Source: Thioclava marina
GTDB lineage: Bacteria > Pseudomonadota > Alphaproteobacteria > Rhodobacterales > Rhodobacteraceae
NCBI RefSeq assembly: GCF_002020135.1
Contig: NZ_MPZS01000001.1
Span: forward strand, 2,034,935-2,098,934
Direction of reading: 5' to 3'
DNA: 64,000 nt
Of this stretch, positions 1 through 9,931 are shown piece by piece. How positions within the stretch are numbered: the stretch's first letter is position 1; every line of letters begins with the position of its first letter. Position numbers and translations under genes: made by a program. The notes under the pieces were generated by a model. The model ran no database searches and was not told the origin of the DNA. It worked only from the letters and a program-made list of their open reading frames with translations.

Positions 1-193
1 GCCTCAGACCGCCCCGCAAGCCGATGTGGCCGAGGCTTCGGCCGTCCCGGCAGAGGAAGCGGAAGTGGTGGCCGAGGCGCTGCCCGGTTTCGACGAATCC
101 GATCCTGCGACCTGGGGCGATCCGGCGCGCAACGACCCGTGCCCCTGTGGTTCGGGCAAGAAGTTCAAGCACTGCCACGGTCAGCTCGTCTGA
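1..193 (+). CDS. secA: Preprotein translocase ATPase SecA, C-terminal end (partial)
   Basis: The reading frame enters from the left edge and stops at 191-193. The last residues hold the zinc-binding tail typical of Sec[15 protein letters not shown], with the CxC...CH ligands. In SecA this tail binds SecB and phospholipid at the Sec translocon. An acidic, low-complexity linker (about 40 residues rich in A, E and P) precedes it, as is usual in alphaproteobacterial SecA. A terminator follows. SEC-C tails also occur on other proteins, but a linker plus tail at the very end of a frame is most like SecA. The catalytic part lies outside the window. Confidence 0.85.
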   Translation, partial: PQTAPQADVAEASAVPAEEAEVVAEALPGFDESDPATWGDPARNDPCPCGSGKKFKHCHGQLV

Positions 194-210
194 CGAAATA
201 CGGCAAAGAA

Positions 211-232
211 AAGGCGGCGAGGGCCGCCTTTT
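211..232 (+). terminator. Rho-independent terminator after secA
   Basis: An 8-bp stem AAGGCGGC / GCCGCCTT (211-218 and 223-230) with a 4-nt loop runs into a short T tract, 18 bases past the secA stop. Confidence 0.8.
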
Positions 233-377
233 CCATATCTAGTCGAAATTCAATAGAGATTTCACAATATTTGCGAAACGCTCAACCTTAGCGTGCCGCA
301 AAGTTTTCTCAATTCGCGCCCAGCTTCGCCGCTTTCCCCCATTAATTCTCCGGAAAGTAAGTCTGCCGGAGGCCTTG

Positions 378-1442
378 ATGCGCAATATCCGCAAGATATC
401 CATGATCGGCGCGACCTTCCTGCTCGCAGCCGCGACTGGCCATGTCATGCAGACCGTTGGGCCTTCGCCTGCGCTCGATACCGACTACATCGCGCCGATG
501 ATGCCGATCGCTGATTGGCAGGACCGGATTGCGCCGCGCCTGCCCAAGCCGATGTTGAAGCCGCCGATCGCGCGCGTGCAGCTCATCAGCCAGACCGTCC
601 TGCGCAATCCTCCGAGCCGCAACATCGTGCGCGACACGGGCGTGGGGATGATCCCCACCATGGCGAGCGCCATGGGAGACGGCTTTGCCATGCCGCGCAC
701 CCTGCCGCAGATGAACGCGCCTGAGAGCGCCGCCTCCCCAGCGCCGGGGTTTGCAGAAAAAGGCGCGAGCCTGCCCGATTGCGCACCCGCGCAGCTGAGC
801 GCGGATGCGAGCGGGGCGGGCCTGTTGCGCGTCACTCTTACCGCCCCCTGCCAGCGCAATTCCGAAATCGTGCTTCATGATGGCAAGCTGATGCTCGAAG
901 GGCGGACCGACGGACGTGGGAACTGGTCCGAGATGCTGCCCGTTCTCGATGCGCAGGCGGAACTGACGGTCTTCGCGCATGGTGAACGCATCGCGCGGAA
1001 CAGCGTCTCCGTCGCCGGCATCGATCGCGTCAACCGCGCGATCCTGATCAGCGCGCAAGGCGACGAGATGCATCTCAACGCCTATGAGAATGGCGCCGGG
1101 TTTGACGAGGCGGGGCATGTCAGTATCGCCACGCCGCGCACCTATGATACGCCCAAGGGCGGGTACATGGCGCAGTTCCAGACGGTCGATGGCAAGCAGG
1201 TCGAAATCTATACCGCGCCATCGGATCTGACGGAGGTCGGGCTCGAGCTCGATATCGCGCTCAATGAAGATAACTGCGGCAAGACCGTGACAGGGTCTGT
1301 TTGGAATGTGGTCGGCGGTCGGGCGCATCCCGAGACGCCTCTCGAGATCGACCTGCCGAGCTGCCCGGCCGATGGCGGGGCGGTCGTGTTGTCGTTGCCC
1401 GGTTTCGCCAATCAGATGGCCGCGAACGCCGCCACTCAGTAA
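378..1442 (+). CDS. Exported protein of unknown function downstream of secA
   Basis: A 354-aa protein whose N-terminus (MRNIRKISMIGATFLLAAA) reads as a signal peptide or membrane anchor. The ATG at 378 has a purine-rich GGAGG at 368-372; a TTG just before it is less likely. The N-terminal third is proline-rich and low in complexity, and the rest looks like beta-rich extracytoplasmic sequence. A cysteine pair (in SLPDCAPAQ and LTAPCQRN) and another pair near the C-terminus could form disulfides. No catalytic motif is recognised. It follows secA and its terminator, so it probably has its own promoter. Its 3' end overlaps the convergent radC by 7 bases. No function is proposed. Confidence 0.7.
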   Translation: MRNIRKISMIGATFLLAAATGHVMQTVGPSPALDTDYIAPMMPIADWQDRIAPRLPKPMLKPPIARVQLISQTVLRNPPSRNIVRDTGVGMIPTMASAMGDGFAMPRTLPQMNAPESAASPAPGFAEKGASLPDCAPAQLSADASGAGLLRVTLTAPCQRNSEIVLHDGKLMLEGRTDGRGNWSEMLPVLDAQAELTVFAHGERIARNSVSVAGIDRVNRAILISAQGDEMHLNAYENGAGFDEAGHVSIATPRTYDTPKGGYMAQFQTVDGKQVEIYTAPSDLTEVGLELDIALNEDNCGKTVTGSVWNVVGGRAHPETPLEIDLPSCPADGGAVVLSLPGFANQMAANAATQ

Positions 1443-2197
1443 AAGCCCTCTGCACGCAGGCTGACCTCGCGATCCTTACCCAGGATCAGATGGTCGTGCA
1501 GCACGATCCCGAACAGTTCGGCTGCCTGCGCAATCTGGCGGGTGATCACGATGTCAGCTTCTGATGGGGTAGGGTCGCCCGAGGGGTGGTTGTGCACCAA
1601 GATCAGCGCCGAGGCATTGGCCTCCAGCGCACGCTTGATCACCTCGCGCGGATAGACCGGCACATGATCCACGGTGCCGCGACCCTGCTCCTCATCCGCG
1701 ATCAGCCTGTTCTTTCGATCGAGCAACAGCAGGCGGAATTGCTCTGTCTCGGCATGGGACATGGAGGTGTGACAGTAATCGATAAGTGCCTCCCACGAGC
1801 TTAGCACCGGCCGCTGCATCACCTTGGAGCGCGCCAGTCGCTGCGAGGCGGCTTCGACGATCTTGAGCTCCTGGATCACGGCCTCGCCCACGCCGGTCAC
1901 CTGGCGCAGACGCGCGGGCGGGGCAGAGACCACACGCCCGAAATCCCCGAAACTGTCGATCAGGCGACGCGCGAGCGGTTTCACGTCTTGCCGGGGAATT
2001 GCGCGAAACAGCACGAGTTCGAGGAGTTCGTAATCCGGCATCGCCCGCGCGCCGCCCTCCATGAACCGTTCCCGCAGACGTCGGCGGTGATCGATGAGGT
2101 AAGAGGGCTGCTTGCCCGGGGCCGCGACCGGCGTGGCGGCCTGAGCGCCAAACAGCGGCAGCGGGGATTCTTGGCAGCTATGCGAGGTCTCGTCCAT
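1436..2197 (-). CDS. radC: RadC family JAB/MPN domain protein
   Basis: A 253-aa protein with the RadC layout: an N-terminal helix-hairpin-helix-like region (around VTGVGEAVIQELKIVEA) followed by a C-terminal JAB/MPN metal-binding domain. The metal signature is HNHPSGDPTPSEAD, preceded by a conserved Glu region. Despite the name, the family's role in repair is unproven; it is often tied to DNA processing or mobile elements. Here it sits in a core setting as a single gene, divergent from nothing and convergent with the exported protein, which it overlaps by 7 bases. Confidence 0.92.
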   Translation of the reverse strand: MDETSHSCQESPLPLFGAQAATPVAAPGKQPSYLIDHRRRLRERFMEGGARAMPDYELLELVLFRAIPRQDVKPLARRLIDSFGDFGRVVSAPPARLRQVTGVGEAVIQELKIVEAASQRLARSKVMQRPVLSSWEALIDYCHTSMSHAETEQFRLLLLDRKNRLIADEEQGRGTVDHVPVYPREVIKRALEANASALILVHNHPSGDPTPSEADIVITRQIAQAAELFGIVLHDHLILGKDREVSLRAEGFY

Positions 2198-2257
2198 GCG
2201 GGCAGCATGGCCGATTCGCGATGAACAAAGGCTTAACCGGCACGGAATACGGGATAT

Positions 2258-2281
2258 GAAAAAGGCGCCCGAAGGCGCCTT
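2258..2281 (-). terminator. Rho-independent terminator of dnaKJ
   Basis: Read on the minus strand this is AAGGCGCC-TTCG-GGCGCCTT followed by more T residues. It is an 8-bp stem closed by a stable UUCG tetraloop, directly after the dnaJ stop. Confidence 0.9.
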
Positions 2282-2282
2282 C

Positions 2283-3443
2283 TCATTGCGTCATGCCATC
2301 CCAGAAGTTCTTGACCTTCTTGAAGAAGCTCGCCCCTTCCGGGTTGTTCTCGGCCTCGATCTCCTGAAATTCCTTCAGGATCTCCTTTTGGCGCGCGGTC
2401 AGGTTCACCGGCGTCTCGACCGCGAGTTCGATGAACATGTCACCGACCCCGCCGCCGCGCAGCGCCGGCATGCCCTTGCCGCGCAGTCGCATCTGCCGGC
2501 CCGATTGACTGCCCGCCGGGATCTTCACGCGCGAGCGCCCGCCGTCGATCGTCGGCACCTCGACCTCGCCACCCAGGGCGGCCGTCGCCATGCTCACCGG
2601 CACGCGGCAATGCAGATCGGTGCCGTCGCGCTCGAAGATCTGGTGCGGCTGGACCTCGATGAAGATATAGAGATCGCCCGAGGGACCGCCGCGCAGACCC
2701 GCCTCGCCTTCGCCGGCGTGGCGGATGCGGGTGCCCGTCTCCACCCCCGGAGGGATGTTGACCTGAAGCTGGCGATCGGTCTCCACCCGGCCTGCGCCAT
2801 GGCAGACCTTGCAGGGGTTCTTGACCACCTGGCCCTGGCCACCACAGGTCGGGCAGGTCCGCTCGACGGTGAAGAAGCCGTTTTGCGCGCGCACCTTGCC
2901 CAACCCCGAACAGGTCGGACAGGTTTGCGGTTCTGCCCCGCCTTCGGCACCGGTGCCGTTACAGGCGGTACAGGCCGCCGAGGACGGCACGTTGATCGTC
3001 TTCTGGGTGCCCTTGAACGCCTCTTCAAGCGTGACGCGCAGATTGTAGCGCAGATCCGAGCCGCGTTGCGCACGCGAGCGCGGATTGCCACCACCACGGC
3101 CACCCATGAAGTCGCCGAACAGATCCTCGAACACATCCGAGAAGGCCGAGGCGAAGTCGCCCTGACCCGGACCGCCGCCGAAACCGCCACCGGGCCGCGG
3201 GCCGCCGCCCATGCCACCCTCGAAGGCCGCGTGACCGAAGCGGTCATAGGCTGCCTTCTTCTCGGGATCCTTCAGAACGTCGTAAGCCTCGTTCGCTTCC
3301 TTGAACTGGGACTCGGCATCGGGATTGTCGGAGTTGCGGTCGGGATGGAGTTCCTTGGCCTTCTTGCGATAGGCCTTCTTGATCTCTTCGGCCGAGGCGC
3401 CCTTGGCGATTCCCAGAACGTCGTAATAGTCACGTTTTGCCAT
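2283..3443 (-). CDS. dnaJ: Chaperone DnaJ (Hsp40)
   Basis: A 386-aa DnaJ of normal length. Domains in order: J domain (residues 1-70) with the HPD tripeptide in LHPDRNSD; Gly/Phe-rich linker (about 75-125); zinc region with four CxxCxGxG-type repeats ([32 protein letters not shown]); C-terminal substrate-binding domains. It stimulates DnaK ATPase and delivers unfolded clients in the cytoplasm. The start has AGAGGGG upstream. It lies 75 bases after dnaK on the same strand and is probably co-transcribed from the heat-shock promoter, with a hairpin between the two genes. Confidence 0.97.
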   Translation of the reverse strand: MAKRDYYDVLGIAKGASAEEIKKAYRKKAKELHPDRNSDNPDAESQFKEANEAYDVLKDPEKKAAYDRFGHAAFEGGMGGGPRPGGGFGGGPGQGDFASAFSDVFEDLFGDFMGGRGGGNPRSRAQRGSDLRYNLRVTLEEAFKGTQKTINVPSSAACTACNGTGAEGGAEPQTCPTCSGLGKVRAQNGFFTVERTCPTCGGQGQVVKNPCKVCHGAGRVETDRQLQVNIPPGVETGTRIRHAGEGEAGLRGGPSGDLYIFIEVQPHQIFERDGTDLHCRVPVSMATAALGGEVEVPTIDGGRSRVKIPAGSQSGRQMRLRGKGMPALRGGGVGDMFIELAVETPVNLTARQKEILKEFQEIEAENNPEGASFFKKVKNFWDGMTQ

Positions 3444-3472
3444 TGGCTACCCCTCTTGGGGGAACATGGGAA

Positions 3473-3499
3473 CGGGCCCGCCTAGATTCGGCAGGCCCG
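3473..3499 (-). other. Hairpin in the dnaK-dnaJ intergenic spacer
   Basis: A 10-bp inverted repeat (3473-3482 with 3490-3499, one G-U pair, 7-nt loop) sits between the dnaK stop and the dnaJ ribosome-binding site. No T tract follows on either strand, so a full terminator is unlikely. A processing or stability element that keeps dnaK expression above dnaJ is an inference. Confidence 0.6.
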
Positions 3500-3518
3500 C
3501 CCGACGTTCCGCGCGCAA

Positions 3519-5432
<1,914 letters not shown>

Positions 5433-5553
5433 GATGTTACCTCTCTTGGCGATATGGCGGGGTGCGGGTCCAATCAGGCCCCCGGCCCCTATCCCTTGGG
5501 TTTCGGTTTCATGTCCTGCCGGAGGACGCTGTGGTCCGCGACCGGCTTCGAAG

Positions 5554-5585
5554 CGTATATAAGGAGGGCCAAATCGGCCTGCAAG
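5554..5585 (-). promoter_or_regulatory. RpoH (sigma-32) type heat-shock promoter for dnaKJ
   Basis: On the minus strand CTTG (5582-5585) is followed after 18 bases by CTTATATACG (5554-5563). The -10 element fits the alphaproteobacterial RpoH form CYTATnTnnG at every defined position. It would start transcription about 115 bases before the dnaK ATG and lies directly beside the start of the divergent alkB. Confidence 0.75.
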
Positions 5586-5614
5586 AAGGCTCCCCCGAGG
5601 AAGATTGCGAGAAA

Positions 5615-6250
5615 ATGACAGAAATTCCCGAGGACGCAACCGCACGCCCCGCGCCACAGGAAATTCGTGGCTTCCGGCATTATCCCGGCTGGCTGACGCT
5701 GGAAGAGCAGAAAAGCCTGATCGAAGAGCTGCGCGGGTTGGTGGCAAAGGCGCCGCTGTTCTCGCCGATGACGCCTTACGGCAAGCCGATGTCGGTGCGG
5801 ATGACCTCGGCGGGGCGCTTCGGCTGGGTCTCGGACCGGCGGGGCTACCGTTATTCGGAGACCCATCCAGATGGTCATCCGTGGCCGCCGATCCCGCAAT
5901 CGGTCCTGCGGATCTGGGAAGCGGTTTCGGGCACGACACGCGCCCCGGAATGCTGCCTGATCAACTTCTACGGCGAGAATGCGAAGATGGGGATGCATCA
6001 GGATCGCGACGAGGCGGATTTCGATCATCCTGTCGTGTCGGTCTCACTGGGCGATGACGGGCTCTTTCGGATCGGCAACGCGACGCGCGGGGGCAAGACC
6101 GAAAGCCTCTGGCTGCGTTCCGGCGATGTCATGGTGATGGGAGGTGAGGCGCGGCTCCTTTATCACGGCATCGACCGGATCGAGCCCGGCACCTGTCCGC
6201 TCATGCCGAATGGCGGCCGGATAAATCTCACGCTGCGCGTCGTGACCTGA
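5615..6250 (+). CDS. alkB: Alpha-ketoglutarate-dependent DNA dealkylase AlkB
   Basis: A 211-aa Fe(II)/2-oxoglutarate dioxygenase. It shows the iron triad HxD in MHQDRDEAD with a distal His in LLYHGIDR, the substrate-region [12 protein letters not shown], and the C-terminal 2-oxoglutarate-binding arginines in GRINLTLRV. It repairs N-methylated bases such as 1-meA and 3-meC by oxidative demethylation. The ATG at 5615 is chosen because the upstream part of the open frame overlaps the dnaK promoter and does not resemble the family. It is divergent from dnaK and shares a short regulatory region with it. No ada gene is adjacent. Confidence 0.93.
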   Translation: MTEIPEDATARPAPQEIRGFRHYPGWLTLEEQKSLIEELRGLVAKAPLFSPMTPYGKPMSVRMTSAGRFGWVSDRRGYRYSETHPDGHPWPPIPQSVLRIWEAVSGTTRAPECCLINFYGENAKMGMHQDRDEADFDHPVVSVSLGDDGLFRIGNATRGGKTESLWLRSGDVMVMGGEARLLYHGIDRIEPGTCPLMPNGGRINLTLRVVT

Positions 6251-6288
6251 GACCCGCGCAAACGGCGCGTGAGGGAGCCTCCGGCGGG

Positions 6289-6310
6289 GATATTTATGCC
6301 AAGAGGAAGG
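6289..6310. repeat. Dispersed intergenic element, copy 1
   Basis: GATATTT-N4-CAAGAGGAAGG, preceded by a G/C-rich stretch, sits between the convergent ends of alkB and the alkane-monooxygenase-like gene. The same arrangement with identical spacing recurs at 17008-17029. Confidence 0.55.
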
Positions 6311-6314
6311 GGGG

Positions 6315-7457
6315 TCAGAAAGATCCACGCGGGAGCGGTGTCGTGCCCTTGTTGTAAGGCGTCCAGTCCTCGATCTCGGGGTAGTATTTGCGGCGCCAGG
6401 CGCGCACCCGTGGGTTCATGCGGCGCCGCCAGAGTGGGGGGATCATCGCCAGCGCCGTCATGCCGGGATAGCCGAAGGGCAATTGCGGCGCCTCCTCGGC
6501 ATCGTAGGTTTGCAAGAGCGGGAAGCGGCGGTCGGGTTTGTAATGGTGATCCGAATGGCGCTGGAGATTGATCAACAGCCAGTTCGAGGCCATGTGATCG
6601 GCGTTCCAGCTATGGCGCGGCAGGACATGTTCATAACGCCCGTCGCCCTTGTATTGGCGGGTCAGCCCGTAATGCTCGACATAGTTGGTCAGCTCCAGCT
6701 GCCAGACCGCGAAGAAGGCTTGCAGCACAAAGAGACCCAGCCCCATCCAGCCGCCGATCGCGAAGGCGGCGATCAACGCCAGCGCTTGCAGCGCGGCGTA
6801 GCGCCAGAACGGGTTGGAGCCATGCCAGACCGGGCGGCCCGCGCGGCTGAGCTTCAGCTTCTCGGCCTTCCATGCCGAGCCGGGGCATTCGAAGAGCACG
6901 CGCCAGAAGAAGCGGTGAAAGCCCTCGTTGTAGCGCGCCGAAACCGCATCGCGTGGCGTGCCGACCCAGAGGTGATGGACCAGAAGATGCTCGGTGCGGA
7001 AATGGGAATAGAGAACCGTGGCCAGCAGAAGATCGCCGAGCCAGCGCTCGAGCTTGGTCTTCTGGTGCAGCAGCTCATGCGCATAGACGATGCCGATCGT
7101 GCCCGAGATCACGCCAACGCCGAACATCAGCGCGACGATTTCGAGCCCGTTCAGGTGGTCCGTATGCGTCACCCACCAGATCGTGCCGAAGATCACCGCC
7201 GCCTGTATCGGGAACCAGATCAGGGTGATCGCGCGATACCAGAAAAGATCCGCCTCGGGCGTGTCCGTGTCGGGCTGGTCCTCATTCCGACCGAGCAACT
7301 GATCGAGCAGCGTCGTCAGCCACCACGCATAGGCGGGCAGCAGGGTCAGGGTCCAGCCGCCGAACCGTGCCTCGATCATCGCCAGCGGCACGGTGCCGAG
7401 CGAGAGCCAGAAGGGCAAGGCGTGGGCGGGGCGGCGGATCTCGTCGCGGCTCGACAT
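6315..7457 (-). CDS. Alkane 1-monooxygenase-like membrane di-iron hydroxylase
   Basis: A 380-aa integral membrane protein of the AlkB-hydroxylase/fatty-acid desaturase superfamily (unrelated to the DNA repair AlkB next door). Histidine boxes: HELLHQ (HExxH type), EHLLVHHLW (HxxxHH type), NYVEHYG, and LQRHSDHH near the C-terminus. At least four hydrophobic helices are visible. Such enzymes hydroxylate terminal carbons of alkanes or related chains using electrons from rubredoxin. No rubredoxin or reductase gene is adjacent, so the substrate is open. An ATG at 7511, 4 bases from the mutY stop, is an alternative start; neither start has a strong Shine-Dalgarno. It follows mutY on the same strand. 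Confidence 0.85.
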   Translation of the reverse strand: MSSRDEIRRPAHALPFWLSLGTVPLAMIEARFGGWTLTLLPAYAWWLTTLLDQLLGRNEDQPDTDTPEADLFWYRAITLIWFPIQAAVIFGTIWWVTHTDHLNGLEIVALMFGVGVISGTIGIVYAHELLHQKTKLERWLGDLLLATVLYSHFRTEHLLVHHLWVGTPRDAVSARYNEGFHRFFWRVLFECPGSAWKAEKLKLSRAGRPVWHGSNPFWRYAALQALALIAAFAIGGWMGLGLFVLQAFFAVWQLELTNYVEHYGLTRQYKGDGRYEHVLPRHSWNADHMASNWLLINLQRHSDHHYKPDRRFPLLQTYDAEEAPQLPFGYPGMTALAMIPPLWRRRMNPRVRAWRRKYYPEIEDWTPYNKGTTPLPRGSF

Positions 7458-7515
7458 GGGGAGGTCCCGGTTGTTGCGCGGCCATCTTAGCCTAAGGCTA
7501 ACCCGTTTCAATCGC

Positions 7516-8565
7516 TCAGGCTTGCGGCCAATCGGCGCTTTGGGCGGCGTCCCAGACCTTGCGCATCAGCGTGGGCAGATCGGCGGGGCGGAAGGTGTCG
7601 CGGGGGGTGAGGCCGTCTGTATCCGCTCGCGCAACGTGGACGCTCAGGATCAGGTGGAAATGGGTGAAGGTGTGGCGCACCTCCATCGGGGATTCGACCC
7701 AGTCCGCTGCGAGCGGGGGCGTCGGGGTCGGCGCTTCGGACCAGTCCGAGCCGGGAAAGCCCAAGGTGCCCCCGAGCAGCCCCTTATCCGGACGCCGTTC
7801 GAGCAGCACATCGCCTGCGGCGTTCATCACCACATAAGCGAAGCCCCTGCGTGTCGGTTTCTCTTTCTTCGGTGCTTTACGGGGCAGGGTCTCGGCAATC
7901 CCTCGGCTGCGCGCATCGCACTCCCCCACCAGGGGACATCTCCCGCAGGTCGGATTGCGCGGGGTGCAGATCGTGGCGCCGAGATCCATCATCGCCTGTG
8001 CGAAGTCGCCCGGCCGGGACCGCGGAGTGATTTCAGCCGTGAGCGCGGTCAGTTCCGGCTTTGCAGCCGGAAGGGGCGTCTCGACGGAGAACAGTCGGGA
8101 GACCACGCGCTCCACGTTGCCATCGACCACCGCGACCGGCTCGTCATAGGCGATCGCGGCGATGGCGGCGGCGGTGTAGGGGCCTATACCGGGGAGCTTT
8201 TGCAGCTCAGTTGCCGTTCCCGGGAACACGCCATCCAGATCCTGAGCCACCACGCGCGCGCATTTCAGCAGGTTCCGGGCGCGGGCGTAGTAGCCAAGCC
8301 CCGCCCATTCGGCCATGACATCCGCATCCTCGGCCGACGCAAGCGCCGCGACATCCGGCCAACGCTCGGTGAAGCGCCGGAAATAGTCTCGCACCGCAGC
8401 CACCGTGGTCTGTTGCAGCATGACCTCGGAGAGCCACACGCGATAGGGATCGGGCACCACGCCCTCTGCGAGATCAGCAGGCGACACACGCCACGGCAGT
8501 ACACGCGCATGAGCATCGTACCATTTGAGCAGGCTTTCGCCGATTGCCCCTTTACCGTCACGCAA
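7516..8565 (-). CDS. mutY: A/G-specific adenine glycosylase MutY
   Basis: A 349-aa protein. The N-terminal glycosylase domain carries the helix-hairpin-helix LPGIGPYTA, the catalytic Asp in VVDGNVERV, and MLQQT as seen in MutY. The [4Fe-4S] loop is C-x6-C-x2-C-x5-C (CTPRNPTCGRCPLVGEC). A C-terminal NUDIX-like domain (about 230-349) recognises 8-oxoG. It removes adenine mispaired with 8-oxoguanine. It is divergent from the DUF721 gene and upstream of the membrane hydroxylase. Confidence 0.96.
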   Translation of the reverse strand: MRDGKGAIGESLLKWYDAHARVLPWRVSPADLAEGVVPDPYRVWLSEVMLQQTTVAAVRDYFRRFTERWPDVAALASAEDADVMAEWAGLGYYARARNLLKCARVVAQDLDGVFPGTATELQKLPGIGPYTAAAIAAIAYDEPVAVVDGNVERVVSRLFSVETPLPAAKPELTALTAEITPRSRPGDFAQAMMDLGATICTPRNPTCGRCPLVGECDARSRGIAETLPRKAPKKEKPTRRGFAYVVMNAAGDVLLERRPDKGLLGGTLGFPGSDWSEAPTPTPPLAADWVESPMEVRHTFTHFHLILSVHVARADTDGLTPRDTFRPADLPTLMRKVWDAAQSADWPQA

Positions 8566-8650
8566 TGTTTATGCTCCCCTCTTCAGGATCGGTTGGCCCG
8601 ACCCGATGTGCTGCTTAGAATGGGACGGATCAAGAGGAACTTCGCCCTGT

Positions 8651-9196
8651 ATGAGTAAGAACGATCCGCAATCCCCGCCCGAAAGGCGCATGCGTGGCTT
8701 CGAGGCCGCAGGTCGGCTTCTGCGCAACCGGATTCGTTCGGCGGGCGAGGCGCGGGGTTTCGCGGTGTCGCGGCTTCTGACGCATTGGGCCGAGGTGGTG
8801 GGCGAGGACACGGCCGCACAATGCCGACCCGTCAAGATCGGCTATTCGAAAGGCGGGCTCGGGGCGACGCTGACGTTGCTGACGACCGGAGCGGCCGCGC
8901 CGATGCTTCAGATGCAGCTGCCGCAGATCCGCGAGAAGGTGAATGCCTGCTACGGGTATAATGCGATCTCGCGCATCTCGCTGACCCAGACCGCGCCGAC
9001 CGGCTTTGCCGAAGGTCAGGCGCAATTCACTCCGAAACCGAAGTCTGAACCGCGCGCGCCCGATCCGCGTATCATGGCCAAGGCGCATGAGCAGGTCGCC
9101 GATTGCACGGACGAGGGTCTGAAATCGGCGCTGGAACAACTGGCAAGAAACGTTCTATCGAGGTCCGCAGAGCGGGCCGGACAGAAGAAAGGCTGA
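8651..9196 (+). CDS. DUF721/DciA-like protein
   Basis: A 181-aa protein with the DUF721 pattern in its first 110 residues (VSRLLTHWAEVVGEDTAAQCRPVKI, then a hydrophobic strand, then LPQIREKVNACYG). Proteins of this family include DciA, which works with the replicative helicase DnaB in bacteria lacking DnaC. The C-terminal half is Pro/Lys-rich and less conserved. The ATG at 8651 is preceded by AAGAGGA at some distance. It sits 3 bases before the DsbA-like gene and is very likely co-transcribed with it. The helicase role is inferred from the family. Confidence 0.8.
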   Translation: MSKNDPQSPPERRMRGFEAAGRLLRNRIRSAGEARGFAVSRLLTHWAEVVGEDTAAQCRPVKIGYSKGGLGATLTLLTTGAAAPMLQMQLPQIREKVNACYGYNAISRISLTQTAPTGFAEGQAQFTPKPKSEPRAPDPRIMAKAHEQVADCTDEGLKSALEQLARNVLSRSAERAGQKKG

Positions 9197-9199
9197 TAC

Positions 9200-9880
9200 A
9201 TGAGCAAATCTCTCTCGATCCTTGGCGGCATGGCCGTCGCGGGCGTTCTCGCCGCGGGCGGCTGGTATGCCAGCCAGCACAGCGAGGCGAGCCTGATCAC
9301 CGCGGCGCAGGCGCAGGAAGCGAGTGCGGAGCAGAGCACCGTGCAAACACTTCCCGACGTGGTTCTGGGCCAGGAAGACGCACCGGTGACGGTGATCGAA
9401 TATGCCTCCTACACCTGCCCGCATTGTGCGGACTGGCACGCCGGGGAATTCCCGAAGCTGAAGGCCGAATATATCGACACCGGCAAGGTGAAGTTCATCC
9501 AGCGCGAAGTGTATTTCGACAAGTTCGGTCTTTGGGCCGGGCTGATCGCGCAATGCGGCGGCGACATGAAATACTACGCCATCTCGAACATGCTCTATGA
9601 CAAGCAGCGCGAGTGGATCGGCGACGGCAAGCAGCAGACCATCGTGAACAATCTGCACAAGATCGGTCTTCAGGCCGGTCTCACGAAGGATCAGATCACG
9701 ACCTGCATGAACGATGAGAAGCGTGCCGAGCAGCTCGTCGCGACCTACCAGAAGAACGCTTCGGCCGACAAGATCGACGCGACGCCGAGCTTCATCATCA
9801 ACGGGACGAAATACTCCAACATGTCCTGGGGTGACTTCAAGAAGATCCTCGACGACGATCTGGCGAAAGCCGCCAACTGA
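9200..9880 (+). CDS. DsbA-family periplasmic thiol oxidoreductase
   Basis: A 226-aa protein with an N-terminal signal/anchor (SILGGMAVAGVLAAGGW) and a thioredoxin fold. The redox motif is C73-P-H-C76 (TCPHC), and the cis-Pro loop is in ATPSFIING. The inserted helical domain is of DsbA-like (thioredoxin_4) type. It should act in the periplasm, introducing or shuffling disulfides. It is the second gene after the DUF721 protein and ends at a terminator. DsbA cannot be separated from DsbG/BdbD-like relatives by reading alone. Confidence 0.88.
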   Translation: MSKSLSILGGMAVAGVLAAGGWYASQHSEASLITAAQAQEASAEQSTVQTLPDVVLGQEDAPVTVIEYASYTCPHCADWHAGEFPKLKAEYIDTGKVKFIQREVYFDKFGLWAGLIAQCGGDMKYYAISNMLYDKQREWIGDGKQQTIVNNLHKIGLQAGLTKDQITTCMNDEKRAEQLVATYQKNASADKIDATPSFIINGTKYSNMSWGDFKKILDDDLAKAAN

Positions 9881-9900
9881 TCGCGTCGGCATTCGACGTC

Positions 9901-9928
9901 AGGCCGGTCCCGCGGGGCCGGCCTTTTT
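9901..9928 (+). terminator. Rho-independent terminator after the DsbA-like gene
   Basis: Stem AGGCCGG (9901-9907) / CCGGCCT (9918-9924) followed by TTTTT. It lies between convergent genes and could also limit read-through from lpxK. Confidence 0.85.
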
Positions 9929-9931
9929 CTG

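Noticed and set aside
2196..3485. 429-aa open frame antisense to dnaJ
   Set aside because: Crosses the dnaJ terminator and mirrors DnaJ repeats.
5433..5939. N-terminal extension of dnaK
   Set aside because: Would read through the RpoH promoter and alkB; the ATG at 5432 has a ribosome site and fits the family.
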